Positions 42,293 to 56,200 of a stretch of DNA of 64,000 nucleotides are shown here, in pieces (the stretch's first letter is position 1; each line of letters begins with the position of its first letter). Made by a program: the position numbers and the translations under genes. Source of the stretch: Tigriopus japonicus (taxonomy: Eukaryota; Arthropoda; Copepoda; Harpacticoida; Harpacticidae); assembly GCA_010645155.1 (NCBI GenBank), contig CM021314.1:1036692-1100691 (forward strand), written 5' to 3'. The notes under the pieces were generated by a model. That model did not search any database and had not been told where the DNA came from. It saw nothing but the letters and a program-made list of their open reading frames with translations.

Positions 42293-42756
42293 CTTTATGT
42301 ACGATGATGTGGAACCATGGCTTAGATTGTGGAACAAACGGGGTACCGCAAAACAAAAGAGGGGAAAGAAGGGGGAGAATCCTTAAGTGAGGCAAGCGAC
42401 GAGGTTTCCCTCAATAACGTTTCTCTTCTCGGAGCCAAAGTTTCAAAGTTGCCAGGAGTGATTTCATCGTGATTTAATCTAGTTGTCGGCAGAGTTCCCG
42501 TTTCCTGAGCAGTATCTGGTTAGTTATAGTTGGGTTGTTTCCCGTATCCCGAGTTTTTAATCTCCTTTCATCAACAAGAATACACATTTACAACTCGAGA
42601 AATGTCCAATTAAATGTTGCTTCAGAGTTGCAGTCTCATTAAGCCGTGGGTTATTACTTATAATTGCGTGACAATTACTGCAAAAAGCCGGACCCTTTTT
42701 CTTTGATTGGGTGACCTCGAAAACAAAGCTCATTTTCTTTGTCTCTTTGCTTTCAG

Positions 42757-42844
42757 ATCATTACGCCATATTTGTGGGAGACCTGAGTCCTGAAGTCGAA
42801 ACACACCACCTTCGTGACGCATTTGCGACCTTCGGCGAAATCTC
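42757..42844 (+). CDS. TIA1: TIA1/Rox8 exon: first half of RRM2
   Basis: This 88-bp exon encodes the first beta strand and first helix of RRM2. It follows a pyrimidine-rich tract ending in tttcag (42751-42756) and ends at a gtgagt donor at 42845. The first two bases (AT) complete a codon begun in the previous exon; with G this gives Asp, matching the conserved Asp-His before RNP2. RNP2 is IFVGDL at 42768-42785, with the RNA-stacking Phe in the expected place. The exon ends in phase 2 (TC), completed by C of the next exon to give Ser in the EIS-D step typical of the family. Confidence 0.95.
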
Positions 42845-45800
42845 GTGAGTACAACCCCAAATCAAGCAAGACCTTGCATGAAAATCATAAAAATTCTGGC
42901 CACCGAAGGTGTTTTATGACTTTGACGGACCCTTGAAAGGATCGCATGAACCAGATTCAACAGATTATCCTCGATTTTGATCTGTTTGGAACTTTGCTCG
43001 CCTCACTTGGTTCCCTCAATCACGCGAACAGCCTTCCAGTCACGCAAATGGACTTATAGCGGTGGTAGAACTACTCTGGCCTTTAAAAGGGCCACATGCT
43101 AGCTAGCTAACGGATGCCGAGACCATTCCGACACACAGAAAGACCGAAATTGCGGACCTTGAGAAAGGAAAGCAACAGCCAAAGAGGTCTTTGGGCATGG
43201 CACCTTGAAAATGGGCAAATGACCTTTTTTGAACGCACGGGGATGGGGGAACTAAAATGCGATTTGTTGCAAATAGATACGAGTCTCCTTTACTTCGAAA
43301 TCCATAATGGTCAAACGTTTGCCTTCAAAATAATTGGTGGCGTGGAATCGAAATTGGCCTTTGACACTTTCTTCACTCTCTTTCTCTCTCTGAGAATTTC
43401 GGGCGTATTCGAGGCCACAAGTTGGCAAATAATAATGAGTTTTTCTGGGCACGACAGTCAACAACGGAGATCTTAGTAAATTCAATTACTTTTTTGTTCC
43501 GTGTGGGATTTTGCAAGAAGGAAGCGAGCGAAGGAAAACAAGCAAATGTGGTGCTTGCCCTATCTTCAAGAACAACAACAGCAACTTCGACTACTTCTTC
43601 GTCTGACTGCTTCAGTTGCCATTGGAAGTCATATCTAATCCTGGCCTTTTCGTGGAACAAGTTTGGGAATTCTACTCACAACAATAGGCAAAAACGAATC
43701 CGGATTTGGAACGAGAACCAACATAAGACGACCGAGAAAGAAAAGGACTCTCGTGTTTCCATTGGCCATCGTCGCGGCAAATTTTTCTCCCAAAGAATCC
43801 CTAACAAACCCGAGGGCAAACGAAGCAAGAAAGTGTAGGCAAGATTTTGCCACTGAGCGGCCTTGCTCACCCCACTCGTATCACTACAATACACACAGAA
43901 GAAAAGAAGCAATACGACCAAGTCTATGTAGTGTACGTACTTCATCCACGACGACAACGCGAACATCATGGTCGACTAAGACCCCATTTTTGTTGGGGAG
44001 GACCGTAATTGAATCCTATTGGAAGCTTTGAAAAGAATCGTCTTGGTCGTCCTCTTTTGGGGGGGGGCAAGAAGGGGGCTGTCTTGGGTCGGGTTGGTTT
44101 TTGTGGTTGGGAAAACGGTTCTTATAATTCCCATCCACCCGGCAGCAAGAAATCTCTCTTCATTACACACTCGACCACTGGATTGAAGAGATAGCTTTGG
44201 TAAACTAGACAAGCACAAATTGATGAGCAATCAGATAAAAAAGGCCATAAAACTCGAGATCGCGCCAGTGTATTTCATGCTGAGTGCTCGCCAACAAAAT
44301 CAAACGGCCTCCGAGGCCATTGAAACGTCATTGTTGCATTTCAATTCAATTCATGGGAGATGCATCGCAACCCAAATGAAGCGCGGACTAGGCATTCGTT
44401 TAATTTCATTTGGATGTCTCTTTCTTTGCAGCGATTGTCGAGTGGTTCGAGATCCTCAAACGCTCAAATCTCGAGGCTACGGATTTGTGTCCTTCGCCAC
44501 GAAGATCGAAGCTGAGAACGCCAAGGCAGTGATGAATGGCCAATGGCTGGGATCACGATCTATCCGAACCAATTGGGCCGCCAGGAAACCACCCTACAAT
44601 CGAAATGATGGTAAGCTCACGAACAAATGAACGATAGAATTTCCCTCCTGCCAAAATTTGCCATTGATTTGCTCCTTGGCCTCATTGCCTTTCCTCTTTC
44701 TTTCCTTCTTTCCTTCCTTCCTTTCTGGCTTCCTGCCTTCTTCCTTGGCCTTCTTTATGGCCTCTCATCTTGGGACGAATGCAATGGACCCTTTCCAAAT
44801 CGGCCCATTGGACGATTAATTGCTCGCACCATTGGGTCAATTGGGCCAAAAATCTTGGGCTCCCAAGATTCACCACCAATATCCCGTCCAGATATGTGCC
44901 ATTGCCTCCCTCACCTTCGAGTTTGAGTCGTCAATCAATATCGGGGATAGATCGCACTCCTACGTAGAATACAAACTGCCGCGCGATTTGGCGTTTGTCG
45001 GGCCAAATTAATTATCTTAGACCTTGTGACCGACATTTCAATGAATTGTGAGATTAAGCACGGCGGGTCTTAGGTAACGGTTATTCAACCCCGACGACCC
45101 ACGTGTCCCCATACTGTACGAGTACAAATCCTCTTCAGACTGTTCAGACTGACAATTCTTTCTTTCGTTGGTGGTGAGAATAGGGAAGAAGGGCTCCTTT
45201 CGCGACTTTGGTGGCTTTCAGTGGTCCTCCTCGACTTTTGGACTCACTCACCTACTCGACCGACAGGAGGCTCAAGATCGTCGTCCTTTTTGGCCAAGTC
45301 CAGAATCACTCATGGGGAAAATTGTTATTTAGGGGGGGATAAGAAGGAAGGAAGGAAGGAAAGAGAAAGATCTTGGGAGGAGAGAAAGAACAAGGCGACT
45401 GTGCCAGACGAGGATCTCGACTAGAGTTGAATACCGAGGAATGGCACGAACAGGGTGTGATAAAAAATAAACCAATGGTGAACCACTTGAGATTAACCTG
45501 GGCTCGACGGACATCTCCTAATGAAGCGACGGAATCGGAGCAACAGAGTCATGTACATTAAAGGCTTTTTATCCGTCTAGACTGCTTTGAACTCTTGGGC
45601 ACCTCTGTAATTGCATCGCCGAGCAGCAGACTTCGCGGAAGGTGAAGAGGACTTCCAATCCCTTGGGTTGTAGCCATAGTGGTGATCCCAAGGAGAAGGA
45701 AGTGGAAGAGGATCATGATCTCCGGAGGCTGATCTTGAGTGATTTCTAAGCTCGGCTCTATTGGTGGAAACGGTAGACCGATTAGGTTCCTACCACTCTA

Positions 45801-47239
45801 AAACGTGGCCTAAGTAAGCACCTCCGCCATTGCTAAGGCAAAGAGAGACAGCTCAAATAGTCCTATTATTAAAGTTTTCTTGCACGCTACATGATATATC
45901 GCTAGCATTAAACATCCTTGTCATGAATTATGAGGTTCAAAAGGCGCAGTTAGGGCGAGCGAAACAGAGACAGATCAGCCAAGTTGGAACATTTCAAATG
46001 CGATTGATGGCCTGAGAAAATATCTTGTCGTTGCAAGTGGCCATAAAGAGACAAATGGTTCGAATCCTTTAGATGCGCTCAAGGAGGGAAAAAGTTACTC
46101 CCCCTCAGTCAATTGGCTCATATCAAGTTCGGTACCGACTACCTCCTCCATTCGATTCGTCTGCTGGATGGATGAAAACCGTTTCACTCGCTCGTTGCAA
46201 CCCATTTTTTAGATTAAGAGCTACTAATGCCAATATTTATTGAAAACACTCTCCAAGATAAAAATGGCCGCAAAATGGCAACTGTCCGAAGCGGGGAACG
46301 CTTTTACAGGGTGTTTGTTCAACAGTTACAACCTTTCAAAGGCCAAAAAGGAGCTGCGTGCTTTGAAACAGAAAAGAATGAGTTAAAGGATGAGGCCTCT
46401 GTTAAAAAATGGCTTTTCTTAATTGGACCAAAAGCAGACATAACCTTTGCCAGAGCCGCCCTGTTTCATGTACGAGAGCCTCGGAATTAGTTTTTGTCTC
46501 AAAACGCATGGACTCAAATGCTCGTTTATTTCGCACCCAAAGCCATAATTCAGACTCCTTACGACACTTGGCATCAAAGGCTGGGATAAAGCACATCTGA
46601 CTGGCCTTATGCCGCCACTACTGTGTACGTACGGATGTAGCCTAAACTCCGCCGAAAATTTGGAGGAAGGCTAAACTCTTTGACTCTGGCTACAAAACAC
46701 ACTTTTGTACAAGACTTTTTCAGCCCCCCTCAAAAAAAAATACCCAGTATTCGTTCGAGATCACCGACTGGGCGGTTGAACGTCGTTCGTCGCTCTTGGT
46801 GTTGAGCTTAATTGTTTTTGCGCTGTTGGCTGGATGTGGTGATTCTTGGTTGGTGGTGGGATGGTTCAGTCCCCCTTATTGCTGGTCGTTGTCTTAACAC
46901 TCTAGAGTCAGTGCAGAGGCTGGAGGATACAAGATGAAGAGAGGAGGAAAATAGGCTGCCAGCCACCATCCATTGGCCTGGTTGAGTCGATTCCCAAGAA
47001 GAAGGGGGAAATCTTCATTTGATGGTATCTGGGAACACTTATCTAAAGCAGTTCCACTCTCAAGTCGTATCCAAGGATCCTGAGGAGGACTGCAGTCAAT
47101 TTTGACATAGCCATTGTCTCCTTCACCCAAGGTTCCTCGGTTGGGGCATGGAGAAGAAGGAAGATCGCCACAGAGAAACGACCAAAAAAGCCGTAGGAAT
47201 GATACTGCACACCATGAGGAAATATTGTGGCTCGAGGTT

Positions 47240-47272
<33 letters not shown>

Positions 47273-50200
47273 CTGTCTGTCTGCTGACACAGTCACAGAG
47301 TAATAACCGTGAAATGGCCAGTAATTATTGTCATGAAAGCACCATCAACTGGATAATTGTGAGTCATTACGAGGATCAAAGCCCTCGACGTCAGATTAGC
47401 AATCAAGATATTCAAATCCGTGATGAAGACTGACTGACTTTCTATTTGGTTGGGTTTTCGGTCGAGTTGTTGCGCACACGGCACCCATGCAAACCCATGC
47501 CATGATACGATAGGAACAGTATAGTACATTTGCAAGCGGCCAGTCATGAGACCGAGTTAATTCAATATTTCATAACCACCCAACCGACCAACATCCACTG
47601 CTCAATGGCCAATGCAACAAAAGACTCATTGAAAAATGACCTCCTTCCACTCCAACTTGGTCTGCATAACAATAAACAATGCTCTCCAACTCAAGGACGT
47701 TGACTCTCACATTCCCAAGACAAAATGGGAAATATTTACATATTCGGGGGCTCCTTCTTCACTCTTTGGAGCGGTCTCACTGAAACATTGACCCAGCCAA
47801 CGTAAATAAGAAACCCATTGATGTCTTGGGTGGGCACCCTGTAAAGATCCGGGTGGGATTCACGAAGATGTTGTGTAGGAGGAGCAGCGCCGAATGAATG
47901 CCATGTTCCAAATACGCCTGTTGTGAGAAAGACAAGAGGATTGAGCCTTGAGCCATTGCTATCAGGGCGTAGGATAATAACTGTTGTTTTAATGACTTTC
48001 TTGCGTCTTTGTAATTGCTTAACGTTCATGTGAGTCCCCCGCGTTGCATGGCGTTGTACTCCCTCCCGTTGCTGAAAATCCACTCTCTTCTTAGCATTCA
48101 TGTTGGATTAAACACGGCTCCCATTCGACTTTAGAAGGCCATGCAGCCATAACTTCCAGTTTTTGCTCATTCTTCAAGGACCTCTGCATTGTGTTAGCAT
48201 TTTCATTTCCCTCCCGCCCCCAAAATTCTGCCAAGCAAATGTACCATGCACAAAGATAAACGGCTACCCTGGTCAATGCAATCAATTTAGTGTTTACACA
48301 TGAGTGAACGCGGGAAAATGCGCCTTTCGGACGGCGAAGACCAATTGTGTTAAGAAGTCCAAATATTGGTCGTCCTTCCATTAGTTAAAATAGGCGACGG
48401 ACAACTCAACAACCCCAAGACAAAAGGCTTCAAGTCCCCCTTGGCTCGCTCTTTCTCACTCACTCACTCGCCGCTTGGTCTTGAATGTCTTGTTCACTCT
48501 ATTCAGCCTTTGACGGGTGCTTTTGTTTTAAAGTCATAAAATGAACAAGGGATCAGATACATGACGACGAATCCACGAGATACGTAGTATTTGTTAGTAT
48601 TCTGAAGCCCCTCCTTCCATATTCTCGACTTTAGTCGGCCTTGGAAGTGAAATGAAGAAACCCCGCTACCATTCGCCTTGCTTTAGTAGCCCACTGTTCA
48701 AAGAAACGCGTATGAGCACGATCTTGAGGGTGAGCTTAACAGAACACCATTTTATTCGAGTACGGCTTATTCAAGTCTGATTTCATAGCAGGACTCTCCT
48801 TTTTTATGACTACTGCATTTCAAACTATTTTAGAATGTCGCAGAGGATGCTGGGCACTGTCATGACTTGGAGCTTCTTTATTCACGAGAACCAGGGCCAT
48901 CTCATGGATTGATATTGCACAATAGACTCAGAAGCAGGCCATTGCTTCATTCATTGTTCGAGCCAGTTCTCATGGACACGATTTTGAAACGGCCCGTCCA
49001 AAATTTCTTGTTTGGAAAACCGTCCTCCAGTCATGTCCATCGTCCTTGGCGTGCTATTCAAATTCATTGCCTTCGGAAAGTTAAGTAACTTTCACCTACC
49101 TTTTTCGGTTTCGGCCCCTTCATGGCGGCCGTTCATAGTTCCAGTGGTGTGGCACTCACTTCTGTTCGTTCGTTTCAGGAGACACATTCAGCTTATTTCC
49201 CTGGGGACACTTACATTTAGGGGAGGGGGCATTTTTTCGGGAAGTCGACAACCAGTAATGTTCTAATAGCAGTGTGAGGAGGGATGGGATGGGAAACGAG
49301 CCGCAAGAATGGATCAAGTACAAGAACCACGCCACATTCATCGATCATGCCAGGTGCTCACCCTCCATCCACTTACTGTCAAACAGGACTCCTTTTGGGA
49401 AAGTGAGACTGAGTGAAGGAGTTTTTTTGCTCAAATTCGCCAACCACTTTGGCTAAAACCATACGCAAACGACAACGCTTTGGTTCCGATGGTTGAATCG
49501 CTGAAAGTTGATCAAATTCGAAAGCATACTTGATTGTCAATGGCAGGGGAAAAGTGAGGGGAGGGCGGAAGGTTGATATCAACTAGTGACTTTGACTTGA
49601 AAGGATTTATGGAAAGCTTTCTTCTTTCATCCGAGGATTGAAAAAGGGCAAAAAAACATGTTGGTCATGATTGATGATGGCTTAGATTGAGTCAAATGAA
49701 TGCAACCAATGGGGCAAAACGAGAATTTCATGCATGTCGAAGCGAATAGAAAACCAAAGACGAGAGCATCCTTGCTTGGAAGAAAAGAAATTGTGCCCCA
49801 AGTCTTGGAAAAAAAGACAGGACGGATTTGGCTCAATTGCGCATGATGATATTGCGTGTTGGATTTCAATCAATTTTATTTGGGCCAAGAAGCGTGTGCA
49901 TGATTGTAGGACCTTGAAGCTCTCTTTAAAAGGGTTGAGGGAAATCCAGTTGATTTTATTACCACGAGCAAAAAGTTCGTTTACGGCCAAGCAAGAATCT
50001 CGCTTTCCCTCTTAGTACGAACAATCTGAACTTACCTTTTGGAGGTCCAATGGGGAAAAAAGGGATATCTGGTCGGAACATTTAGAACACATTGGGACCA
50101 TACCAAGAGGCCTGGAAACCTGGCTAGCAAATGACCTCATCATAATCTTCCACCATCATCTAGATTTACAGACAAAAAAAAACCCTCTTTCCCTTCAAAC

Positions 50201-53200
50201 CCAGGCACTCGCCTTTCCCCTCACCGGGAAAAATTATATGCCCCCATAAAAATGTATTTTTCTTTTCCCCGCTCAGAATTTATCGCACCAATACAAAAAA
50301 TTCTCATAAAACGCGAACCCGCCAACCTGACATGTTTTGGGATATCCACATGAGATAGTTGATGGTAGGGCCTGGCTCAGCGGAAAACCATATTATTTCA
50401 GGTGTAACAGCGCTGCGATGCGAGCGGTCAGTGGGGTCATTTTCATATCCACCAGGATTTATTTCTCCCAATATGGCAAATGGGCAATTTAATCCTTGCA
50501 TAAACAACCAACAGACCCCCACTATTTCTGTCCGACAATGAGTTGTTTGTGTGCAGGAGAAGGAAGGATAGCATATGAGACTGTGTTTCCCTGAATGACT
50601 AGGCAATGACCCCCTCCTCAGTTCATCAGTCTCTTTCTTGGTGGATTTGTTGTAAGCACTGTTATCGTGCTTGTCTCAGCGTTCATTCGTATTAATGATT
50701 CTCACATGGACGCTTCTTGGAAGATATAAATGTCATTTACGACTGCTCTACAGGGTGAGTCAAATGATCCAATTGGGTTGCTTGCTTCCCTCATTTGCCA
50801 ATACATTTGTATTTGGTTCTTTGGCCGGAGAAGGCGAGGCATACCGAGGGTTTGACCTGTGAAAGCGACTGAGTGGCAATTAGAGCCAACCTGCTTGCCA
50901 GAAAAAGCAATGGACATCCTGTGCCTGCCCTAACAAAACGGTGTGAGTGTGTAAACTGTGTTTGTGTCTGTCCAAGCATGGTCACGATGGAATGATCCCA
51001 TGAGTTATGACATGGGCTTTAGAGCTGAATGCACATTCCAACCGCCCCCCCATCAACATATGACCAAGATATTCACCACATTTATCTCGGCTTTAGTAGG
51101 TTTTCGTGGACTAGCAATGTCTGTTATGAATGAATGAACGAACCATCAAGAGCTACAACCAAGCCACGGTTGGTTTTGTTTTGGCGAACATATCTGGCCG
51201 TGTATGTCCATAAAGTGTTTTGAAAGCTCTCCGTTCATATTGGAGTGGCGGAAAATTGATCATTACTAATTCATGGCGCAATGATCGAGGGACCTGGTCG
51301 GTCGATGGCTGTTCCCTCTTCAGTTCAGGGTCCTCATCATTCACACAAGTCCCATAATGAAACCAAGGAAGGACAGAGACATATAATACGGTCGATATCG
51401 TCAGAAAGACAGGTCACCCCCAACCAACGACTTCTCATCAGACATGGAAGGAAGTCATGACGAGGTGGGGTTTTTCTATGAATAAACCCATCCAAGCTAA
51501 GAAAAATATTGTCATTCCAATAGCTCAGACAACCCACGAATCGTGTCGTACACTTCTTCCAGTTCAGCTCTAAATTCAAGCTCTCGAAGTAATAGGTACA
51601 ATCACCATATCCTCCCCAATTCCTGCCTTCTAAGCAACCATCCAACCCACCAAGAAACCATCCCCCAAACTGCCGCTATTCAGCCTTGAGTCGGGAAGTC
51701 TGAGGCAAGTCCGTTCTATTTAGACCGGTTAGATCCAAATAGTGACTGGCCTCAGGATACTCGCGGAGTACGAAGTGGTACGTAGTATGTACTGTTTTGA
51801 TACTTGGCGGATGGGTGGGTGCCTTCCTCCAGTCCTTCACAGACTGAGAAAGTCTGAGAAAATGTATTCCATTTCACGAAGTTTTCGCTCGAATAACTTG
51901 AAGACTTGAGGTTTCTGACAAGATATGGAAAGCTGGAGGGGAATATCATCTTCCTTCCCACTCCCTATTCCCGACCCCGCACATAGCAGGCACACGTGTT
52001 GTATTGCAATACTGCACGGAAAGACACAGAACTATAAACGATCCTGTGGGTCTATCAAGAGAAAAAAAAGTTGTATTAAATTGTGGAAGAAAAAAGGCCA
52101 TGTATTTTCCCTTGGTTGTCAGTTTACTTGAGCAAGTTCACTCCTACTTCCTGTCTCGCGAGATCCAACTTTCGACACTTGTCCCGCTTTCCATCTTACC
52201 ATTTGGGTAGAAAGAAGGCTCGTCTTTTGGTCGCTTTCTTGCAGTTATGATCAGTTCATTTCCCCGGGCCCAACTGAAAAATACGGAAATGTGGATCATG
52301 AAAATGTTGTTAATTTGAAAGGAGATTGCAGTCAGGACGTTGGAAAGTTTGAAATCTGAGGCGAGGAGTGGAGAGGAGGAAAGGGAGGAAAGTTTGAGAA
52401 GAAACTGAGAGGTTTTCATGAGGCACAGACAGGGACAACCCTGCTTTATGCTAAATAGGCAGACATCACCATTGACGGAAGGAAGAAGAACGAACGGACG
52501 ACCCAATTGGAGTCAAAGACTTGGTTGGGGGAGCAAGACCAAACTGGATTCGCATTCATGAAGACAATTCCAAAGTGGACGACGAAAAGGGCGAAAAAGA
52601 AGTGGAACAAGTTTGGGAATTCTAATTCTCGTCTCGCACATACGGCATACATATACTGATGAGGATCAAGAATGAGGCAAGCAAGTGACTGCCCTCAACG
52701 GTCTAGCGTGTTCCTCCAAGATTGGTCCCCAGTTTCTTGTGTATTCCGTGATGGAATCTATGATTTAAGCGTATGTAGATCAGCGACAGAGCACAAGGGG
52801 GACGGATGGACGACAAGAAGGACTTGGAAGTTCCGCCATTTTTGGCGCATATGTTCACAGAGAGGAAAGGAGAAAGAGACAGAAAGAGACCCTGTGTGAA
52901 CAAAATACCGCAATAGCGATGGGCTTTGAATATTTAAGTCTCATATCAGCTTGACTTGAACCAACTTCACTGGAGGAGATTGGTTGTGGGTGGTGAAACT
53001 ATGCCCTTGACAGCCCAGAATGGATGGGCCATAGAAGGAGAAAGGCTCTATGGTCTTCGTCCAGTCGGAGGCAGACAAAACGACCGACCCACACGGGCAG
53101 TCAATGATGAAAAACACCCGGAATGTTCTTCGTTCGTTCCACATTGTCAAAGAGGTCAAGCGTTCCCTTTGAAATTGACTCGCTGTTGGCACAAGTTTGC

Positions 53201-56200
53201 TTCATTGTTCAAGACCCACTCACTTGTTCCCGGGTTAACCACATGGACACTTGCGTTTCGGGCAGGCAGACAGGCTAACAATCCCGCTAGGAACAGATGA
53301 ACATTGTCTTGGGAACAGGAAAGGAACATCTGTTATGACGAGCGCGACAAATTGGATCTTTTACAACCCGACAGGGCCAGTGTGATTCAAAAGCATCATT
53401 CAGTGTGATTCAAAAGAAGAAGTAAAAAACCTAACTTTTTCGTCTGTCGGGGTCTCGCTTTGGTCGGTCAATAGTGGGTCATTTATTTTTCTTTTTCGTT
53501 GGGAATGGTTCTTTGAACATGAACCAACGCCCATGCCGTTTTTACGACATGCAAAATGTAAAGTTATGGGAGCAAATATTTGACTGCAGTATGGCAATAT
53601 ACTTTCGGCGGCTCTTTTTTGACTTTTCGATTCGACAGCCATAGCGATGGCCATTTCCATGTGCCAAAGGTCCATTCCGCCCTTTTCCCACTGATTGTCC
53701 TTTACCTAACAGACCAACCAACCAACTAACTGACTGACTGACTGGCTCTCTCGAAATGAATGTTCTACGACGTACGAACGTCGTTTATACACATGCACTC
53801 ACTCACTCGCCATCTCTGTGACTCGCTCACATGCATTGAGTAGTCTGCTTTATGTGAAAGGAAAAGGCACTGAAATGGAACAAATGTATAATTCAAAGCC
53901 CCTCTGAAAGAGCCCCCATACCTGTGGCTCCCCAAGTGCTTCAGAGGCCAATGGAGAAGAATTTTGATTACTATGGTCGGTGACCCATTTACGTAGTCAC
54001 TTTTCTGCTCCTTCTAACCATTCTTAGTGGTTTTCACCACGGGAGGAAATATGCAAATAAAGTCGGGATTAGGGCTCGCCCGATGAAACGAAGGCGTGGT
54101 AGACGGACTTTCTTGGTCCAATGAGGCTCTCTTGTATGAATTAGCGACTTTCAAGTACCACACCTCATCACTTCAAAGCCGCAAAAAGTGATTCTCTAGT
54201 GGTTCACCGAAATGCTGTTTTCAATATTGCATGCATTCAATCTTCAATTCATCCTTTCATTCTTTCATTCTTTCTCTGGTTCTCTCTCTCTTTCAGCCAA
54301 TGCCAAGCCGCTTACTTTTGATGAAGTTTACAATCAGTCCAGTCCAACGAACTGCACCGTGTATTGTGGGGGGATCGCCAATGGATTGTCCGAAGAGCTT
54401 TTGCAGAAAACCTTTGCACATTTTGGATGCATTCAGGAGATCAGGATCTTCAAGGACAAGGGTTACGCCTTCATTCGGTGAGTGATGACACGCGAAATTG
54501 ATCGATCAAAGGGCTAGCTAGCAAGCAAGCAAGCAAGCATCGTTTTGAGCGAAAGAAGTACCGGATATATGTATGTACACTATCAATGGGAACAAAACGA
54601 AATATTTCTTAAGATTTTGTGGGTTTACGTACGTAGCTACCAACCCTGCATTGCATTCCTAGTGCCTCTCGGCTTCAACTTTCATTTTCTCTCTCGTTCT
54701 TCCCTCCTTTTCCTTCTATGAATGAAATGAGGGAAGATATCGGGTTTTGCCCCCCTAATTTGGGTCATTACTCTCCTTGTGAATTTCTGGCCACTCCTGA
54801 AAAGCTAGCATCATTCCCAGGCATGTTTCACCCGTGTGAATTGCCAAGATTGACGGGAGAGTATTGTGAGAAAAAATACATTCCATTCCATGATTACGTT
54901 TTCCAACTTGGACCCGACCAAGTTTGAGGCGAGCGAATCAATCAAAAAACTGCCAATTTCAACTCCCACCATTTCAAGTACGTCTACACGGGCAGAATTG
55001 AGGGGTAGATGATGGGGTTTTATATCAAGAGAGGGTGGGTGAGTGGTTGGTCTTTGCTAACTCAATCAGTTGATCCGAAAACCATAAACATTGGTCGGGA
55101 TGGCAGGAAGGCCCTTTGGATCTGAAGCTTCTCATGAAAACCCGTTTTCCGTTCATCATGTTCCCACATACTATATGAAGTGAACCAACCTCCTCCTCGC
55201 CAAGCATGCACCCGTACACGCACACACGGAGTCGTCATTCTTACCCTATTGAGTATTGCTTTGGCAAGGCACGTGGGCACGAAATGTGCTCTACCAAAAC
55301 AAGTTCCACATTCACTTCACCACGACGAGTCCCGTTTGCTTGCATATTTATGAGACAAGGGGGAAGCACACCCGAGTGAGATGGGTTCAATCATCAGTGA
55401 ACCCTATTCGAGTGTTCGAAATCAAAAACATATGGACTCGGTGTTGTCGTTCTTGTTGTTGTTGTAGAAGAAGAAGCAGTTAGTCCTTGGAATCTTATGA
55501 AGAATGAAGGGCCCCCCTCAACGTTCTAATTTGAGTGTAGTCCACTTGTTCACTCACTCGGACGGGTTTTGCTTAATTATGAATTCGGAAGTTCATTATT
55601 GTTTTGCGCCAAAATCGTGACTTGCTTACGCTCTTGTTCACTTTTTGGTGCTTTCAGCTAAAACATGAACATTCACAGACTTTTCACGAACGCACACAGG
55701 GTGACTGCTGAGGAGCAAGCACTGAAACTCCGCATTTCAAGGAATACACAAACGAGCCCGTCCTCGGAAACTTTGCACCTTTGTCAAAGTCAACAAACAA
55801 ACCTTGTGCATTTTCATCGCTCAGTCATCACTGTGCTCCTTTCGGCACCCTGTTCATTAACTGGTTCCTCCTTGTCCGCTTCATTTCTGGTTCGCTTTTT
55901 TTCTTCTTGTTCTCCCCCTGTTGCGCCATAACTTTTGGCACTTTTGGCCTTCTTTGTTGTCTTTCCAAGTGGATCGTCACGCACGAATAAAACCGCTCAC
56001 GAGGAACACAAATCCCTCTCGTTTTCGAGTGAGTGAAAGTGAGTGCCGTGTGTGACAGTTTTATTTGAAAGGGACTCGTCGACGGTTTAGTAATTGGCCG
56101 TACCTTCCTTACTGGCTGATGATTTCAACTCATTACTCATGGCGGCAAGCAAAATAAGCATGTATTTGCTCAAAAGCACGCCACTCTTTGTACAAATTGC

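Larger units (their letters stand above)
34001..42756. other. TIA1: no supported gene; DNA upstream of the RRM2 exon
   Basis: At least the part next to 42757 must be intron of the TIA1 gene, because that exon starts mid-codon after a strong acceptor. I looked for RRM1 hallmarks (a LYVGNL-type RNP2, a DPYAFVEF-type RNP1, KVNWA) in this stretch and did not find them by eye. It contains a 20-bp perfect palindrome (34910-34929), (AAGT)4 at 35743, (ATG)6 at 36364, a 36-bp tandem duplication at 41363-41434 and (CAA)8 at 42269. Confidence 0.65.
42845..44431 (+). other. TIA1: intron within RRM2 (1.6 kb)
   Basis: Phase 2 intron with gtgagt donor and tttgcag acceptor. It contains a G-rich segment at 44059-44093 that could form a G-quadruplex in the pre-mRNA, and one copy of a 23-bp sequence (43652-43674) repeated exactly in the next intron. 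Open frames here (up to about 138 codons) have no recognisable domain. Confidence 0.9.
44611..54296 (+). other. TIA1: intron between RRM2 and RRM3 (9.7 kb)
   Basis: Phase 1 intron, the largest one bounded by two identified exons. It holds a (CTTG)8 repeat at 47241-47272, the second copy of the 23-bp repeat at 52602-52624, a 16-bp direct repeat at 53378-53416 and compound CCAA/CTGA repeats near 53714-53744. I see no nested gene on either strand: open frames are short, overlap each other on both strands and match no family I know. Confidence 0.85.

Noticed and set aside
46048..46075. tRNA B-box-like sequence GGTTCGAATCC
   Set aside because: The T-arm-like hairpin is only partly paired, and no matching acceptor stem or proper A box lies upstream.
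46227..46490. 87-codon plus-strand frame with protein-like composition
   Set aside because: No recognised family and no splice sites tied to the TIA1 reading frame.
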